Source: Nitrobacter vulgaris (GTDB taxonomy: Bacteria; Pseudomonadota; Alphaproteobacteria; Rhizobiales; Xanthobacteraceae). Taken from it: 64,000 nt of DNA. Each line of letters opens with the position of its first letter. The first letter of the stretch is position 1. This document shows, piece by piece, positions 1-7,160 of this stretch. Made by a program: the position numbers and the translations under genes. A model generated the notes under the pieces. The model made no database searches and was not told where the DNA came from. It was given only the letters and a program-made list of their open reading frames with translations. The stretch spans positions 62,001-126,000 of the forward strand of contig NZ_MWPQ01000049.1 in NCBI RefSeq assembly GCF_002028545.1, read 5' to 3'.

Positions 1-468
1 ACCTATGTCAGCGTGCTGGTCAGCAAGAACAACGACGACATCTTCGCGCAGCTCACCGTCGCCGAACGCGACGCGATGCAGAACAAGATGGTCGATGCGG
101 CTGCGATGGCCAAGGGGCTCGGCGAGAGCGGGCACATCGCGCTCTACGGCATTTACTTCGACACCGACAAGGCCACACTCAAGCCGGAGAGCCGGCCGAC
201 CCTCGACCAGATCGCGAAGCTGCTGAGCGGTCAGCCCGGGCTCAACGTCTATATCGTCGGCCATACCGACAGCCAGGGCACACCGGCCCACAACCTCGAC
301 CTGTCGCGCCGCCGCGCCGAGGCCGTCGCCGAGGACCTCGTGCGCAATTACAAGATCGCCAAGCCCCGGCTCAACACCGCCGGCGTCGGCTTCCTCGCCC
401 CGGTCGGCTCCAACGGCACCGACAGCGGCCGCGCGCTAAACCGCCGGGTCGAACTGGTGCAGCCATAG
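1..468 (+). CDS. OmpA-family outer-membrane protein, C-terminal part (5' truncated by window edge)
   Basis: The reading frame is open from base 1, so the start lies outside the window; about 155 residues are visible. The last 110 or so form an OmpA-like peptidoglycan-binding domain: a strand ending YFDTDKATL, then the helix and NVYIVGHTDSQGT core, the DLSRRRAEAV helix and a terminal RRVEL. Proteins of this class bind meso-diaminopimelate through conserved Asp and Arg residues (the D of GHTD and the R of NRRVEL) and tie the outer membrane or a lipoprotein to the cell wall. The N-terminal domain cannot be identified from what is present. The gene converges with the lytic transglycosylase at 563, and a palindromic repeat sits between the two stop codons. 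Confidence 0.85.
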   Translation, partial: TYVSVLVSKNNDDIFAQLTVAERDAMQNKMVDAAAMAKGLGESGHIALYGIYFDTDKATLKPESRPTLDQIAKLLSGQPGLNVYIVGHTDSQGTPAHNLDLSRRRAEAVAEDLVRNYKIAKPRLNTAGVGFLAPVGSNGTDSGRALNRRVELVQP

Positions 469-472
469 AGCC

Positions 473-553
473 AGTCCGGCTTTGATGAAATCAAAGCCGG
501 ACTTTGTTTGACGCGTTTTCTTGACGCGAACCGGTGTCCACTTCGCTCGAAAA
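473..553. repeat. Modular palindromic repeat, copy 1
   Basis: A perfect 14-bp stem (473-486 with 490-503, loop GAA) is followed by a T-rich stretch and then the conserved module gacgcgttttcttgacgcga...cttcgctcgaaaa (509-553). It lies between two convergent genes and probably terminates both. The same module recurs at 7022, 10352, 25753, 53104 and 58667. Confidence 0.8.
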
Positions 554-562
554 AAGCTGTCC

Positions 563-1381
563 TTACTGCCCGGCCAGCTTGTCGGCGAAAAGGCCGATGG
601 TCTTGCGATAAACCTCGGAGCGATTCCATTCGCGCATCGCCTCGAAATTGGCTGAGCCCTCGTGATAGTCGCCACCGGCCTTCCAGCCGTTGACCCTCAA
701 CAGGTTCGCCGTCGAAGCCAGCACGTCCGGCACCGAATGCCGGAGATCGACATGGCCGTTGCCGTCGAAATCGACGCCGTACTTGATATAGGACGAAGGC
801 AGAAACTGGGTCTGCCCGATCTCGCCCGCATAGGCGCCGACCATATCGCCGAGACGCAGGTCGCCGCGCTGCAGGATCTTGAGAGCCGCCAGCAGCTCGT
901 GCTGAAACAGTTCGGTGCGCCGGCAATCATGCGCCATGGTCGCGAGCACCCGGAACACCGGCAGCTTGCCCATGTCGCCACGGCCGAAATCGGTTTCCAG
1001 TCCCCAGATCGCGACGACGATCTCCGGCGGCACGCCGAATTGCTTCTCGATCCGCGACAGCAGCGAGCCATTACGCGCCAGCATCGCCTTGCCGCCCTTG
1101 ATGCGGCCGCCGGTGACGCGGGTCGCGGCATATTGCTCAAAACTCTTGCGGAAGGTGCCGCGCTGGCGGCGATCGAAATTCAGGACCGCCTGATCCTGCT
1201 GCACGCCGCCAAGCGCCTGCGAGATCACGTTCTGCGAGATACCATCCGCCGCGGCTTCCCGCGACATCGACGCCACGAACGTATTGAAGTCGCCGCCGCA
1301 TTGCGCGGCGGAAACGGCGGTCGATGCGAGGGGGGCGGCGAGAAAGGCGGCGGCGAAGGCGATGGCGAAACGGGTTTTCAT
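563..1381 (-). CDS. Lytic murein transglycosylase, MltB-like (SLT_2 domain)
   Basis: 272 residues. A signal peptide (residues 1-25, cut near VSA-AQ) sends the protein to the periplasm. The SLT_2 fold fills the rest, with the catalytic Glu at residue 129 in IWGLETDFGR, the GEIGQTQFLPSSY block and the VDFDGNGHVDL block typical of membrane-bound lytic transglycosylase B. Such enzymes cleave the MurNAc-GlcNAc bond and leave 1,6-anhydroMurNAc, for wall turnover or to insert envelope machines. There is no lipobox and no C-terminal peptidoglycan-binding domain, unlike the second copy at 45294. It is a single gene, convergent with the OmpA gene. Confidence 0.9.
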   Translation of the reverse strand: MKTRFAIAFAAAFLAAPLASTAVSAAQCGGDFNTFVASMSREAAADGISQNVISQALGGVQQDQAVLNFDRRQRGTFRKSFEQYAATRVTGGRIKGGKAMLARNGSLLSRIEKQFGVPPEIVVAIWGLETDFGRGDMGKLPVFRVLATMAHDCRRTELFQHELLAALKILQRGDLRLGDMVGAYAGEIGQTQFLPSSYIKYGVDFDGNGHVDLRHSVPDVLASTANLLRVNGWKAGGDYHEGSANFEAMREWNRSEVYRKTIGLFADKLAGQ

Positions 1382-1998
1382 TGCAATCCCTTTTGCTGAA
1401 TCGTCGCGCGTTATAGCATGACTATGGCAACGCGATGATTAACGACCGCGCGCGCGGCGCTTGCGCCGTTCGCGCCGGAAAAAATTCGCGCCGGCCTTCG
1501 GGCGTGCAAAAATACCCCTATTGTTTAGCGGCGCGGGGACGCCGTCGTGGTGATTCCGTTCTGCGCTCTCGTGAGAGGGCGCGCGGAACGCCGGGTGCTC
1601 GATGCACCCATGGCCCCGTGTGCAAAAGTAAAAGCACACGAGTATCATCGCCACGGTCACACCGGAATCATCCGGCGTTCCGCGCGCGATGGTGTTAACG
1701 GCTTGCTGCGCGAAAACCCCTGACCGCCGGCCCTGAGGTGACGATCACTCCAGGGGTCTTGCACCTCGCCGCCGCTCCCGTTGAGGGAGACGGCCGCAAG
1801 GCTGCCCCATGGCGCAAGGCGATGCGCCGGGATATCGCGCGCTGGGCCGTTCGCGCACGACGTGGCCGTCAGCCTCATCTCACTCGCGAGGTTACCCCCG
1901 CGCGATCCGAGACATCGAACGCCGCGCGCGCCCACCGCATCCCGCCCCGCCGACCGTGACGATCGCGAGCCGCCCCTCTCAGTGGGACGGGACGAATA
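1382..1998. other. Gene-poor stretch of 617 bases with nested inverted repeats
   Basis: I see no convincing gene here. Small open frames exist on both strands, but they are high-GC shadows without a plausible ribosome site. The only clear structure is the nested hairpin block at 1579-1687. Base composition matches the chromosome up to about 1990, where the low-GC insertion element begins. Confidence 0.6.
1579..1687. repeat. Long inverted repeat enclosing two smaller hairpins
   Basis: A perfect 16-bp inverted repeat (gcgcgcggaacgccgg at 1579-1594, its complement at 1672-1687) encloses hairpin gggtgc-tcgat-gcaccc (about 1593-1609) and hairpin gtgtgc...gcacac (about 1619-1639). ccggaatcatccgg (about 1662-1675) could compete with the outer stem. 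The form suits a structured RNA or a small mobile palindrome; no T-run follows. Function unknown. Confidence 0.6.
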
Positions 1999-2032
1999 GG
2001 AATATATACCCAATTATATACTTGACACCACA
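1999..2032 (+). repeat. Left terminal inverted repeat of the IS1595-type element
   Basis: It matches the right end (4304-4337) at 31 of 34 positions in opposite orientation. Its inner part contains TTGACA, which probably serves as the -35 box of the transposase promoter. Confidence 0.85.
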
Positions 2033-2049
2033 CGTGCTAGGTATATGGT
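2022..2049 (+). promoter_or_regulatory. Probable transposase promoter overlapping the left end
   Basis: TTGACA (2022-2027) lies inside the terminal repeat, followed by a 16-bp spacer and TATGGT (2044-2049), 27 bases before the transposase start. The -35 box matches the sigma-70 consensus; the -10 is imperfect. At the right end the matching hexamer is TTTACA. Confidence 0.5.
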
Positions 2050-2076
2050 CCGGCTATCGAAACCGGACGCCCCGCC

Positions 2077-3018
2077 ATGAGCCAGTTCAACGCAGCCCAT
2101 TTCCAGACCGTAGAAGCGGCCCGCGAGTACCTAGAGGCTCTGCGCTGGGGTGGTGAGCGCGTCTGCCCGCATTGTGGATCACTCAATTCGTTCGCTACCA
2201 AGAAGGCCGGTATCTACCGTTGCCGTGAGAAAGAATGCCGGAAGGACTTCAGCGTCACGACCAAAAGCGTGATGGAAAGCAGCCATATCAAGCTGCACAT
2301 CTGGCTTCAGGCTTTCTATCTGATGGCGTCTTCAAAGAAGGGCGTTAGCTCCCATCAACTACACCGTGCCATTGGCGTGACCTATAAGACCGCTTGGTTC
2401 CTGTCCCATCGTATCCGCGAAGCAATGCGCGCTGGTGGCCTTGTCGCCCCTATGGGCGGCGAAGGCTCGATAGTCGAAGCCGACGAAACCTATTTTGGCA
2501 ACGTTCCCGAGTCCAAGCGCCGCACTAAAACTACGAGTGGCCGCCCTTTTACAAAATCGGGCCGCACAGGCCCGTCAAATAAGCGAGCAATCGTCTCACT
2601 TGTCGAGCGCGGCGGAAACGTCCGTTCCTTCCATGTCGCCGTGGCAGACGCTTCGACCGTTGCCGGTATCGTTACTGCGAACATCCATCACGAGACGCGC
2701 TTGCACACCGATGAAAGCCGCCTCTACACAAAAGTTGGCGCTCACTTCGCAACGCACGAAACGATCAATCACAGCCACAAGGAATATGCTCGCGGCGATG
2801 TGACAACCAATTCTGTCGAAGGCTATTTCTCAATCTTCAAGCGCGGCATGAAAGGCGTCTATCAGCATTGCGCTGAGAAGCACCTGCACCGCTACCTTTC
2901 AGAATACGACTTCCGCTACAACCACCGGGTTAAGCTCGGCTACAACGATGGGGAACGTGCAGACCTTGCGATCAAAGGTGCGGCTGGCAAGCGTCTGACG
3001 TACCGGCAATCTCATTAA
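2077..3018 (+). CDS. IS1595-family transposase (ISXO2-like)
   Basis: 313 residues and apparently intact. Residues 29-50 form a zinc ribbon (CPHCG ... CREKEC), followed by a helical DNA-binding part and the ISXO2-like catalytic domain. Likely acidic residues are the D of VEADETYFG and the D of LHTDES, followed by the N of TTNSVEGYF, the place where many family members use Asn. It would cut and join the 34-bp ends of this element. The start follows the left repeat by 44 bases. Because the frame is open and all motifs are present, the element may still be active or able to mobilise related copies. Confidence 0.92.
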   Translation: MSQFNAAHFQTVEAAREYLEALRWGGERVCPHCGSLNSFATKKAGIYRCREKECRKDFSVTTKSVMESSHIKLHIWLQAFYLMASSKKGVSSHQLHRAIGVTYKTAWFLSHRIREAMRAGGLVAPMGGEGSIVEADETYFGNVPESKRRTKTTSGRPFTKSGRTGPSNKRAIVSLVERGGNVRSFHVAVADASTVAGIVTANIHHETRLHTDESRLYTKVGAHFATHETINHSHKEYARGDVTTNSVEGYFSIFKRGMKGVYQHCAEKHLHRYLSEYDFRYNHRVKLGYNDGERADLAIKGAAGKRLTYRQSH

Positions 3019-3092
3019 GCCCGACTACAGCAAAGCTGCTGGCCGCTTCCTGCGCTGGCGCTCTAAGCTCCCAAAAGCAAAGCCGAAATTCG

Positions 3093-3617
3093 TCAAATAT
3101 TGGCGGACAAAATAGCGTAGGTGGGTCTGAAACGGGACTCACTAGTGCGAAAGCCGTATAGTTCCATTCGCCTATACTGATTCGGAAACGCCTCTATCCC
3201 GGGCAGCCAATTTCGGACTGTCCGGAACAGAGGAGTAACCGCAGTGAGTAAAGGCAGTAAGATCGGTAGAAGTGCCCAAAGCGGGCGTTTCACCACCGTC
3301 AAAACGGCGCAGTCAAAGCCATCGACGCACGTCGTAGAGACGATCAAGAAGGGAAAGTAATTCCCTCTAAGTGACCAACGAGGGCGACAGTTCGGACCCG
3401 CATCCGTTTCTGTCGCCCTTTTTTGTATGCCGATTCTGAAGTCTTGGGAATCCCTCTTATGCCCCTTTGGCGGCCTTTGTTTGGTAGGTGTTGCAGTTTT
3501 GCTCTTGGTTGGTTTCAAAGGTTTATGAGGCGTTTTAAGCGCGCCCTTTAGCGCGGCCTCAAAGCGTTTTTGAACTTCCTCGGCTGTTAGCGGCTTTTCT
3601 TTTTTGGCATCCGGCAT
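3093..3617 (-). CDS. Small basic cargo protein, probably run-on (uncertain)
   Basis: The first 55 or so residues (MPDAKKEKPLTAEEVQKRFE, then a Lys/Pro-rich stretch ending PPKGHKR) resemble a small alphaproteobacterial hypothetical family with the pattern RFEAALKGALKTP. Beyond that the frame stays open for about 120 residues, running antisense to the terminator at 3382 and to the 38-residue gene, and that part looks like accidental sequence. The natural stop may have been lost. The start codon at 3617-3615 overlaps the start of the divergent HEPN-like gene (CATG). No clear ribosome site. Confidence 0.35.
   Translation of the reverse strand: MPDAKKEKPLTAEEVQKRFEAALKGALKTPHKPLKPTKSKTATPTKQRPPKGHKRDSQDFRIGIQKRATETDAGPNCRPRWSLRGNYFPFLIVSTTCVDGFDCAVLTVVKRPLWALLPILLPLLTAVTPLFRTVRNWLPGIEAFPNQYRRMELYGFRTSESRFRPTYAILSANI
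3244..3360 (+). CDS. 38-residue small protein, IGRSA/VVETIK type
   Basis: The start is GTG at 3244 with ribosome site AGGAG 10 bases upstream (3229-3233). The protein begins MSKGSKIGRSAQSGRF and ends VVETIKKGK. I recognise the pattern as a small family common on mobile DNA of alphaproteobacteria; its function is unknown to me. It is followed 21 bases later by a strong terminator, so it forms its own transcription unit inside the insertion element. Its proposed core is basic and lacks cysteines. Confidence 0.65.
   Translation: MSKGSKIGRSAQSGRFTTVKTAQSKPSTHVVETIKKGK
3382..3424 (+). terminator. Rho-independent terminator after the 38-residue gene
   Basis: Perfect 9-bp stem gggcgacag (3382-3390) with ctgtcgccc (3410-3418), 19-base loop, then six T (3419-3424). 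Confidence 0.8.
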
Positions 3618-4173
3618 GACGCATGAACCTGACGACGAATTAATCTTCGTATCCAATAGAGCCGATACACCTTGTCACGCCGCTGTCGGACACGCAGCAA
3701 GCGCATGGTCCTGGTTCGAGCATATGGTAGACCTAACTATTGCTAAGCTTGCCGATGAAAAGATCGAAGTCGCTCTTGCTCTTATTGCGCAGATTGGCTC
3801 GATACACGCCAAATTTGACGCACTCATCGCAATTCTTCAACGGGCAGAATACTCCGGCGTCTCGCCACGAACCATCAAAAAACTCATCAGATTTTCCAAT
3901 GAAGTTCGCCCCCTAACGATAAGACGAAACAGGATTATACATGACCCAGTTGTCCTTGAGCACGGAGAACCAAAAACAGTTCGCCTGACAACGAAGGGCG
4001 CAAACGGCAAATTAGTCTACACCCTCGAAAAATTCGATATGGCCGAAGTCGGAGACTTTATCGCAAAAGTCCACGACAGAACGGTTGAGTTTAAAAAACT
4101 CAGAAATGAAATTAGAGAGGCTTTAGCGGCCAAACCTCACGGAATGCAGACCGCAGAGCGTCCCGCAGAATAG
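3616..4173 (+). CDS. HEPN-like helical protein, cargo of the insertion element
   Basis: 185 residues from the ATG at 3616; a TTG four codons upstream is an alternative. Predicted all-helical first half (AVGHAASAWSWFEHMVDLTI, then a second long helix) followed by RRNRIIHDP, which gives R104-N-R-I-I-H109, the R-x4-H pattern of HEPN-type RNases. The C-terminal part has a short beta region (PKTVRLTTKGANGKLVYT) and a charged helix. HEPN proteins often act in defence or toxin systems by cutting RNA, but many helical HEPN-like proteins are inactive; here the motif is the only evidence. The gene has low GC and lies within the terminal repeats of the element, just before the AIPR gene. No good ribosome site is visible. 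Confidence 0.6.
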   Translation: MTHEPDDELIFVSNRADTPCHAAVGHAASAWSWFEHMVDLTIAKLADEKIEVALALIAQIGSIHAKFDALIAILQRAEYSGVSPRTIKKLIRFSNEVRPLTIRRNRIIHDPVVLEHGEPKTVRLTTKGANGKLVYTLEKFDMAEVGDFIAKVHDRTVEFKKLRNEIREALAAKPHGMQTAERPAE

Positions 4174-4294
4174 CCGGATCGCAGTCCGCGATAGGATACT
4201 CAAGGAGAGTATTCACCCCCCTATTGAGGGCTTCATCGTTGATCTCGGGCGCGCCAGCTTCCGGCGCTTCGCCTTCCGCACTGGAACCGTACAT
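4112..4294 (-). CDS. 60-residue acidic small protein at the right end of the element
   Basis: The frame starts 10 bases inside the right terminal repeat, with AGGG about 8 bases before the ATG. The product is Glu/Pro/Ala-rich at its N-terminus (EGEAPEAGAPEI) followed by a plausible amphipathic helix region (DPAILRDALRSAFREVW). Its last 60 bases overlap the end of the HEPN-like gene on the opposite strand. The composition and ribosome site make it plausible, but it could be chance. Function unknown. Confidence 0.4.
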   Translation of the reverse strand: MYGSSAEGEAPEAGAPEINDEALNRGVNTLLEYPIADCDPAILRDALRSAFREVWPLKPL

Positions 4295-4303
4295 TTTGTA
4301 CCC

Positions 4304-4337
4304 TGTGGTGTAAAGTATATAATTGGGAATATATACC
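4304..4337 (-). repeat. Right terminal inverted repeat of the IS1595-type element
   Basis: It pairs with 1999-2032 (31 of 34 bases). Reading inward it carries TTTACA at the place of the left-end TTGACA. Confidence 0.85.
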
Positions 4338-4453
4338 TAACTCTTTCGGGCGGCAAGCCTTGATGACACTAAGTTGTGGATAGAATCTTGCTCACCTAAT
4401 ACGAGAATGCGACGATACCTACGGCTGATCGAAGTCCAGGAAAATAGGTAGCT

Positions 4454-6228
4454 ATGAATCCAGTTATCCAAGCTCAGGTGAGAGAATTTGCGATTGCTCA
4501 CTCCTTAACCCACCGAACTGAGCCAAATCAGTTTGAGGTCTATTCGATCTTCGCAATTCTGAATGGCCTGCAAGGCGAATCGATTGATCCCAACGAAGTT
4601 CATCTAGATGGAGAAGAGTTTGGACTCGATGGCATAGCGATCTTGATTCAGGGCGAGCTAGTTAGAGATAGCCACGAGGCATCAGAAAAGCTTGCAGCTA
4701 TAAATAATCCTTCGATCGAGTTCATCTTCTTCCAATCGAAGACGAGCACGACCTACGACTATGGGAATATATCCAAATTCTATGATGCTATCTCTGAGTT
4801 CTTCGATGGAGGACTTGGGAATGAGAGCGATGCGCTTTCTAATCTAACCGGGGCCATGAAGGAGGTCTATTCGAAAGGAGTAGGGAGAAAAAATCCAAAG
4901 CTATCTTGCTACTACATAACAACTGGAAACTACGATGAGCCTTCAAGGATCGAAAAGCTTCGAGCAAACTTCCGAGTCGAACTAGAACAGAAGAATATCT
5001 TCCACACGAAGGCAATGGCCATCCAATTCGTCGGCGCCAAGCAGCTTCAGCAAGCATATCGTGCCGCTACCAGCTCAATCGAAGTCGAAATCGAATTTCC
5101 ACGTAACGTCGTTATGCCAACAAACGAGCATGTCGAAGATGCATACTTGGGGTTTGTAGACGCCAAGAATCTCCTGAAACTTTATACAATTAACAACGTC
5201 GAAGATGATGCGCTTGCAATCAATCGAACTGTCTTCTTCGATAACATCAGGGACTACGATGCAACCTCCAAAATTAACCTTCGAATAAAGGAAATAGTTC
5301 GGAAAGACGGAGGCAAGGAGTTCGTTTTTCGAAACAACGGCATCACCGTTGTTTCGAAAAATATTGATCGGACCGGCGACAAATTTCGCCTTGAGGATTT
5401 CCAGATAGTCAACGGCTGTCAGACCTGCAATGTAATCTTTGATTTGGTCTACGGCGACAATAATCAAAAAGGTGGAGCAGCCAATCCAACGCTTGCCGAA
5501 TCCATACAAGTACCATTCCGACTTATCGGATCTAAGGACGATCAGTTCGTCTCTTCAATTATTGTTGGAACGAACAGTCAAAATTCAGTTCGCGAAGAAC
5601 AATTCTGGGCGCTACGTCCATTTATGAAAAACCTCGAAGAATATTGCAGAAGTCTCGACGGCGATCAAAAGATATTCATCGAAAGACGTGACAATCAATA
5701 CAGATCATCTCCAAAAATCGAACGCACTCGTATCATGCAACCTTCCGTTCTAATGAAGGCCGTTGCAGCATGTTTACTATTCCAACCTCAACGCGCCGCT
5801 CGGGACTACCGTGGTATTGTTTCAGAGTACGAAAATCGATGTTTTTGGACGATCATGACGTGCGCATCTACCACGCCGTCGCCTACCTCAACTATCGACT
5901 CGAATTTCTTTGGAGAAATCGCATCGAAAGCACATCTAAAACTTTCAGATACTATATCTTAGCCGCGATCGGTCTTCGACTAACAAAGGGAAAAGACGCG
6001 TTTGCGATAAAAAAGAAAGAACGAAAGTCGGTAGAGGAAGCACTCATTGATCTTTCAAAGGATGAGGCCGCTTTAAAGAAGGAAGTTTCAAACATCGTCA
6101 AAATCATTGAAGATCAACTAAAGAAACAAGGCATTTCCTCCCAAGAAAAAATTCGCGATACGATCCGATCTGAAAGCTTCTATTCAACCTTCAAAGACCA
6201 AATCATTAAAGAGCAAATCATTGCATAA
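4454..6228 (+). pseudogene. AIPR-family abortive-infection protein, frameshifted
   Basis: The first frame (4454 to about 5846) and a second frame (about 5842-6228) together encode roughly 590 residues, the normal size of AIPR-domain (abortive infection phage resistance) proteins. Recognisable blocks are FVFRNNGITVVSKNI, FQIVNGCQTCNVIFDL, IIVGTNSQNSV and, after the shift, MFLDDHDVRIYHAVAYLNYR. The frames meet at a run of five T (5842-5846); a sixth T would give ENRCFLDDHD and restore the gene. So this is a one-base deletion in a homopolymer, a sequencing error, or a site where slippage restores the frame. Without that, translation ends at 5962. Low GC marks it as foreign DNA. It lies just outside the right end of the IS1595-type element. 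Confidence 0.75.
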
Positions 6229-6405
6229 TGGTATTACGCCATTGAGAATGACGACTGGGCCAATCCGTTGATGACGCGACAGCAAATCGCGCTTACAATC
6301 TGCCCCTGCTCCAACCCTCCCCCGCAAGCGGGAGAGTGAGCGCGCTTCGAAAAGTTGAGATCCACCTCTCAAAGCGCCTCTTTCAATATCCGCTAATCTC
6401 CCCGC

Positions 6406-7023
6406 ATGACCACATCCGCCCCCACCTCTGCCTCGACAGCTTATGACCTCTACTACCTGCAGAACGGCAAGCGTTTCTTCTGGCGCAATCCGAACCATGG
6501 CGTGACGCTGATCGACGATCGGCGCGACTCCGCGATTGTCTGGCAACCCGAAAAGGGCGAAGCGGGACGGCAGCTCTGGACCGACATCGTCTCGGTGAAC
6601 ATGACGTCCATGACCAGCGGCAAGGACATCGTCAACAATTGCCGCATCAATTTCCGCGATGGCCGCTTTCTCGTCGTCACCGACGGCGGCCCCTCCGGCG
6701 AGGTCGATCACGACCGCACGCCGGTCTATCGCGATTTCGTGCGCGCCTTACATCTGCGACTGGCGCAAGCGCCCGCGGGCACCATCGCCTTCAATGCCGG
6801 CGCATCCGCAGGACGCCACCGGCTCATGGTGGCGACGGGCGTCTTCGCCGCGCTGTTCTTCGTCGGCACGCCGCTGGTGCTGGTGTTCATCGTGCGGGAT
6901 TGGCGCGTGTTGCTCACGCTCGCAGCCGGCGCTGCCTTCATCTGGCCGTTCTGGAAAGTGATCGAGGCCAATCGCCCGCGCAGCTACGACCCGCGCCAGC
7001 CGCCGGGCGAATTGATGGACTAA
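6406..7023 (+). CDS. Membrane-anchored protein of unknown function, paralogue 1
   Basis: 205 residues. The N-terminal 135 form a soluble domain with the repeated signature YDLYYLQNGKRFFW, a short IVSVNM strand and the CRINFRDGRFLVVTD block; two hydrophobic segments follow (about 145-170 and 175-192), ending in a cytoplasmic-looking tail. The next gene, at 7161, is a clear paralogue over its whole length. I do not recognise the family. The paired arrangement suggests a tandem duplication and possibly a hetero-oligomer. An 18-bp palindrome overlaps the stop region. Confidence 0.75.
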   Translation: MTTSAPTSASTAYDLYYLQNGKRFFWRNPNHGVTLIDDRRDSAIVWQPEKGEAGRQLWTDIVSVNMTSMTSGKDIVNNCRINFRDGRFLVVTDGGPSGEVDHDRTPVYRDFVRALHLRLAQAPAGTIAFNAGASAGRHRLMVATGVFAALFFVGTPLVLVFIVRDWRVLLTLAAGAAFIWPFWKVIEANRPRSYDPRQPPGELMD

Positions 7024-7070
7024 TAGCGTTTTCGAGCGACGTGGAATCCTGTTCGCTCGAAAACGCTATT
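7022..7070. repeat. Modular palindromic repeat, copy 2 (pure palindrome form)
   Basis: aatagcgttttcgagcga (7022-7039) and its exact complement (7053-7070), 13-base loop. The arms equal the outer part of the conserved module found in the other copies. It overlaps the last base of the gene ending at 7023. Confidence 0.85.
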
Positions 7071-7160
7071 GAAGCAGGCCCTGGGTTTCGATTCAGGAAC
7101 CCGACGCCGCTGCGTGAAAACCAGCCTCGACGTCGCGCGAGAATCCGCTATGCTCCGCAC

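Larger units (their letters stand above)
1999..4337. mobile_element. IS1595-family (ISXO2-type) element with cargo genes
   Basis: The ends are 34-bp inverted repeats that differ at three positions: 1999-2032 starts GGAATATATACCCAATT, and the complement of 4304-4337 starts GGTATATATTCCCAATT. Between them lie an intact ISXO2-type transposase, a 38-residue small protein, a terminator, a HEPN-like gene and two minus-strand small frames. Minimal IS1595-family elements are near 1 kb; this one is 2.3 kb, so it carries cargo, which is known for some subgroups of the family. GC is clearly lower than the flanks. I could not find the expected 8-bp target duplication: the flanks gacgaata and taactctt do not match. 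Confidence 0.85.

Noticed and set aside
1560-1700. Possible two-piece tmRNA gene in the hairpin block.
   Set aside because: No tag-coding sequence of the ANDN type and no tRNA-Ala-like acceptor with G-U pair could be found.
3014-3112. A +1 frame after the transposase stop reads like protein (PDYSKAAGRFLRWRSKLPK).
   Set aside because: The transposase already ends at a normal length, the extra frame lacks a start codon and ribosome site, and no slippery site is evident at the junction.
1991-4345. Target-site duplication flanking the IS1595-type element.
   Set aside because: The 8 bases outside each end (gacgaata, taactctt) do not match, even when the boundary is shifted by a few bases.
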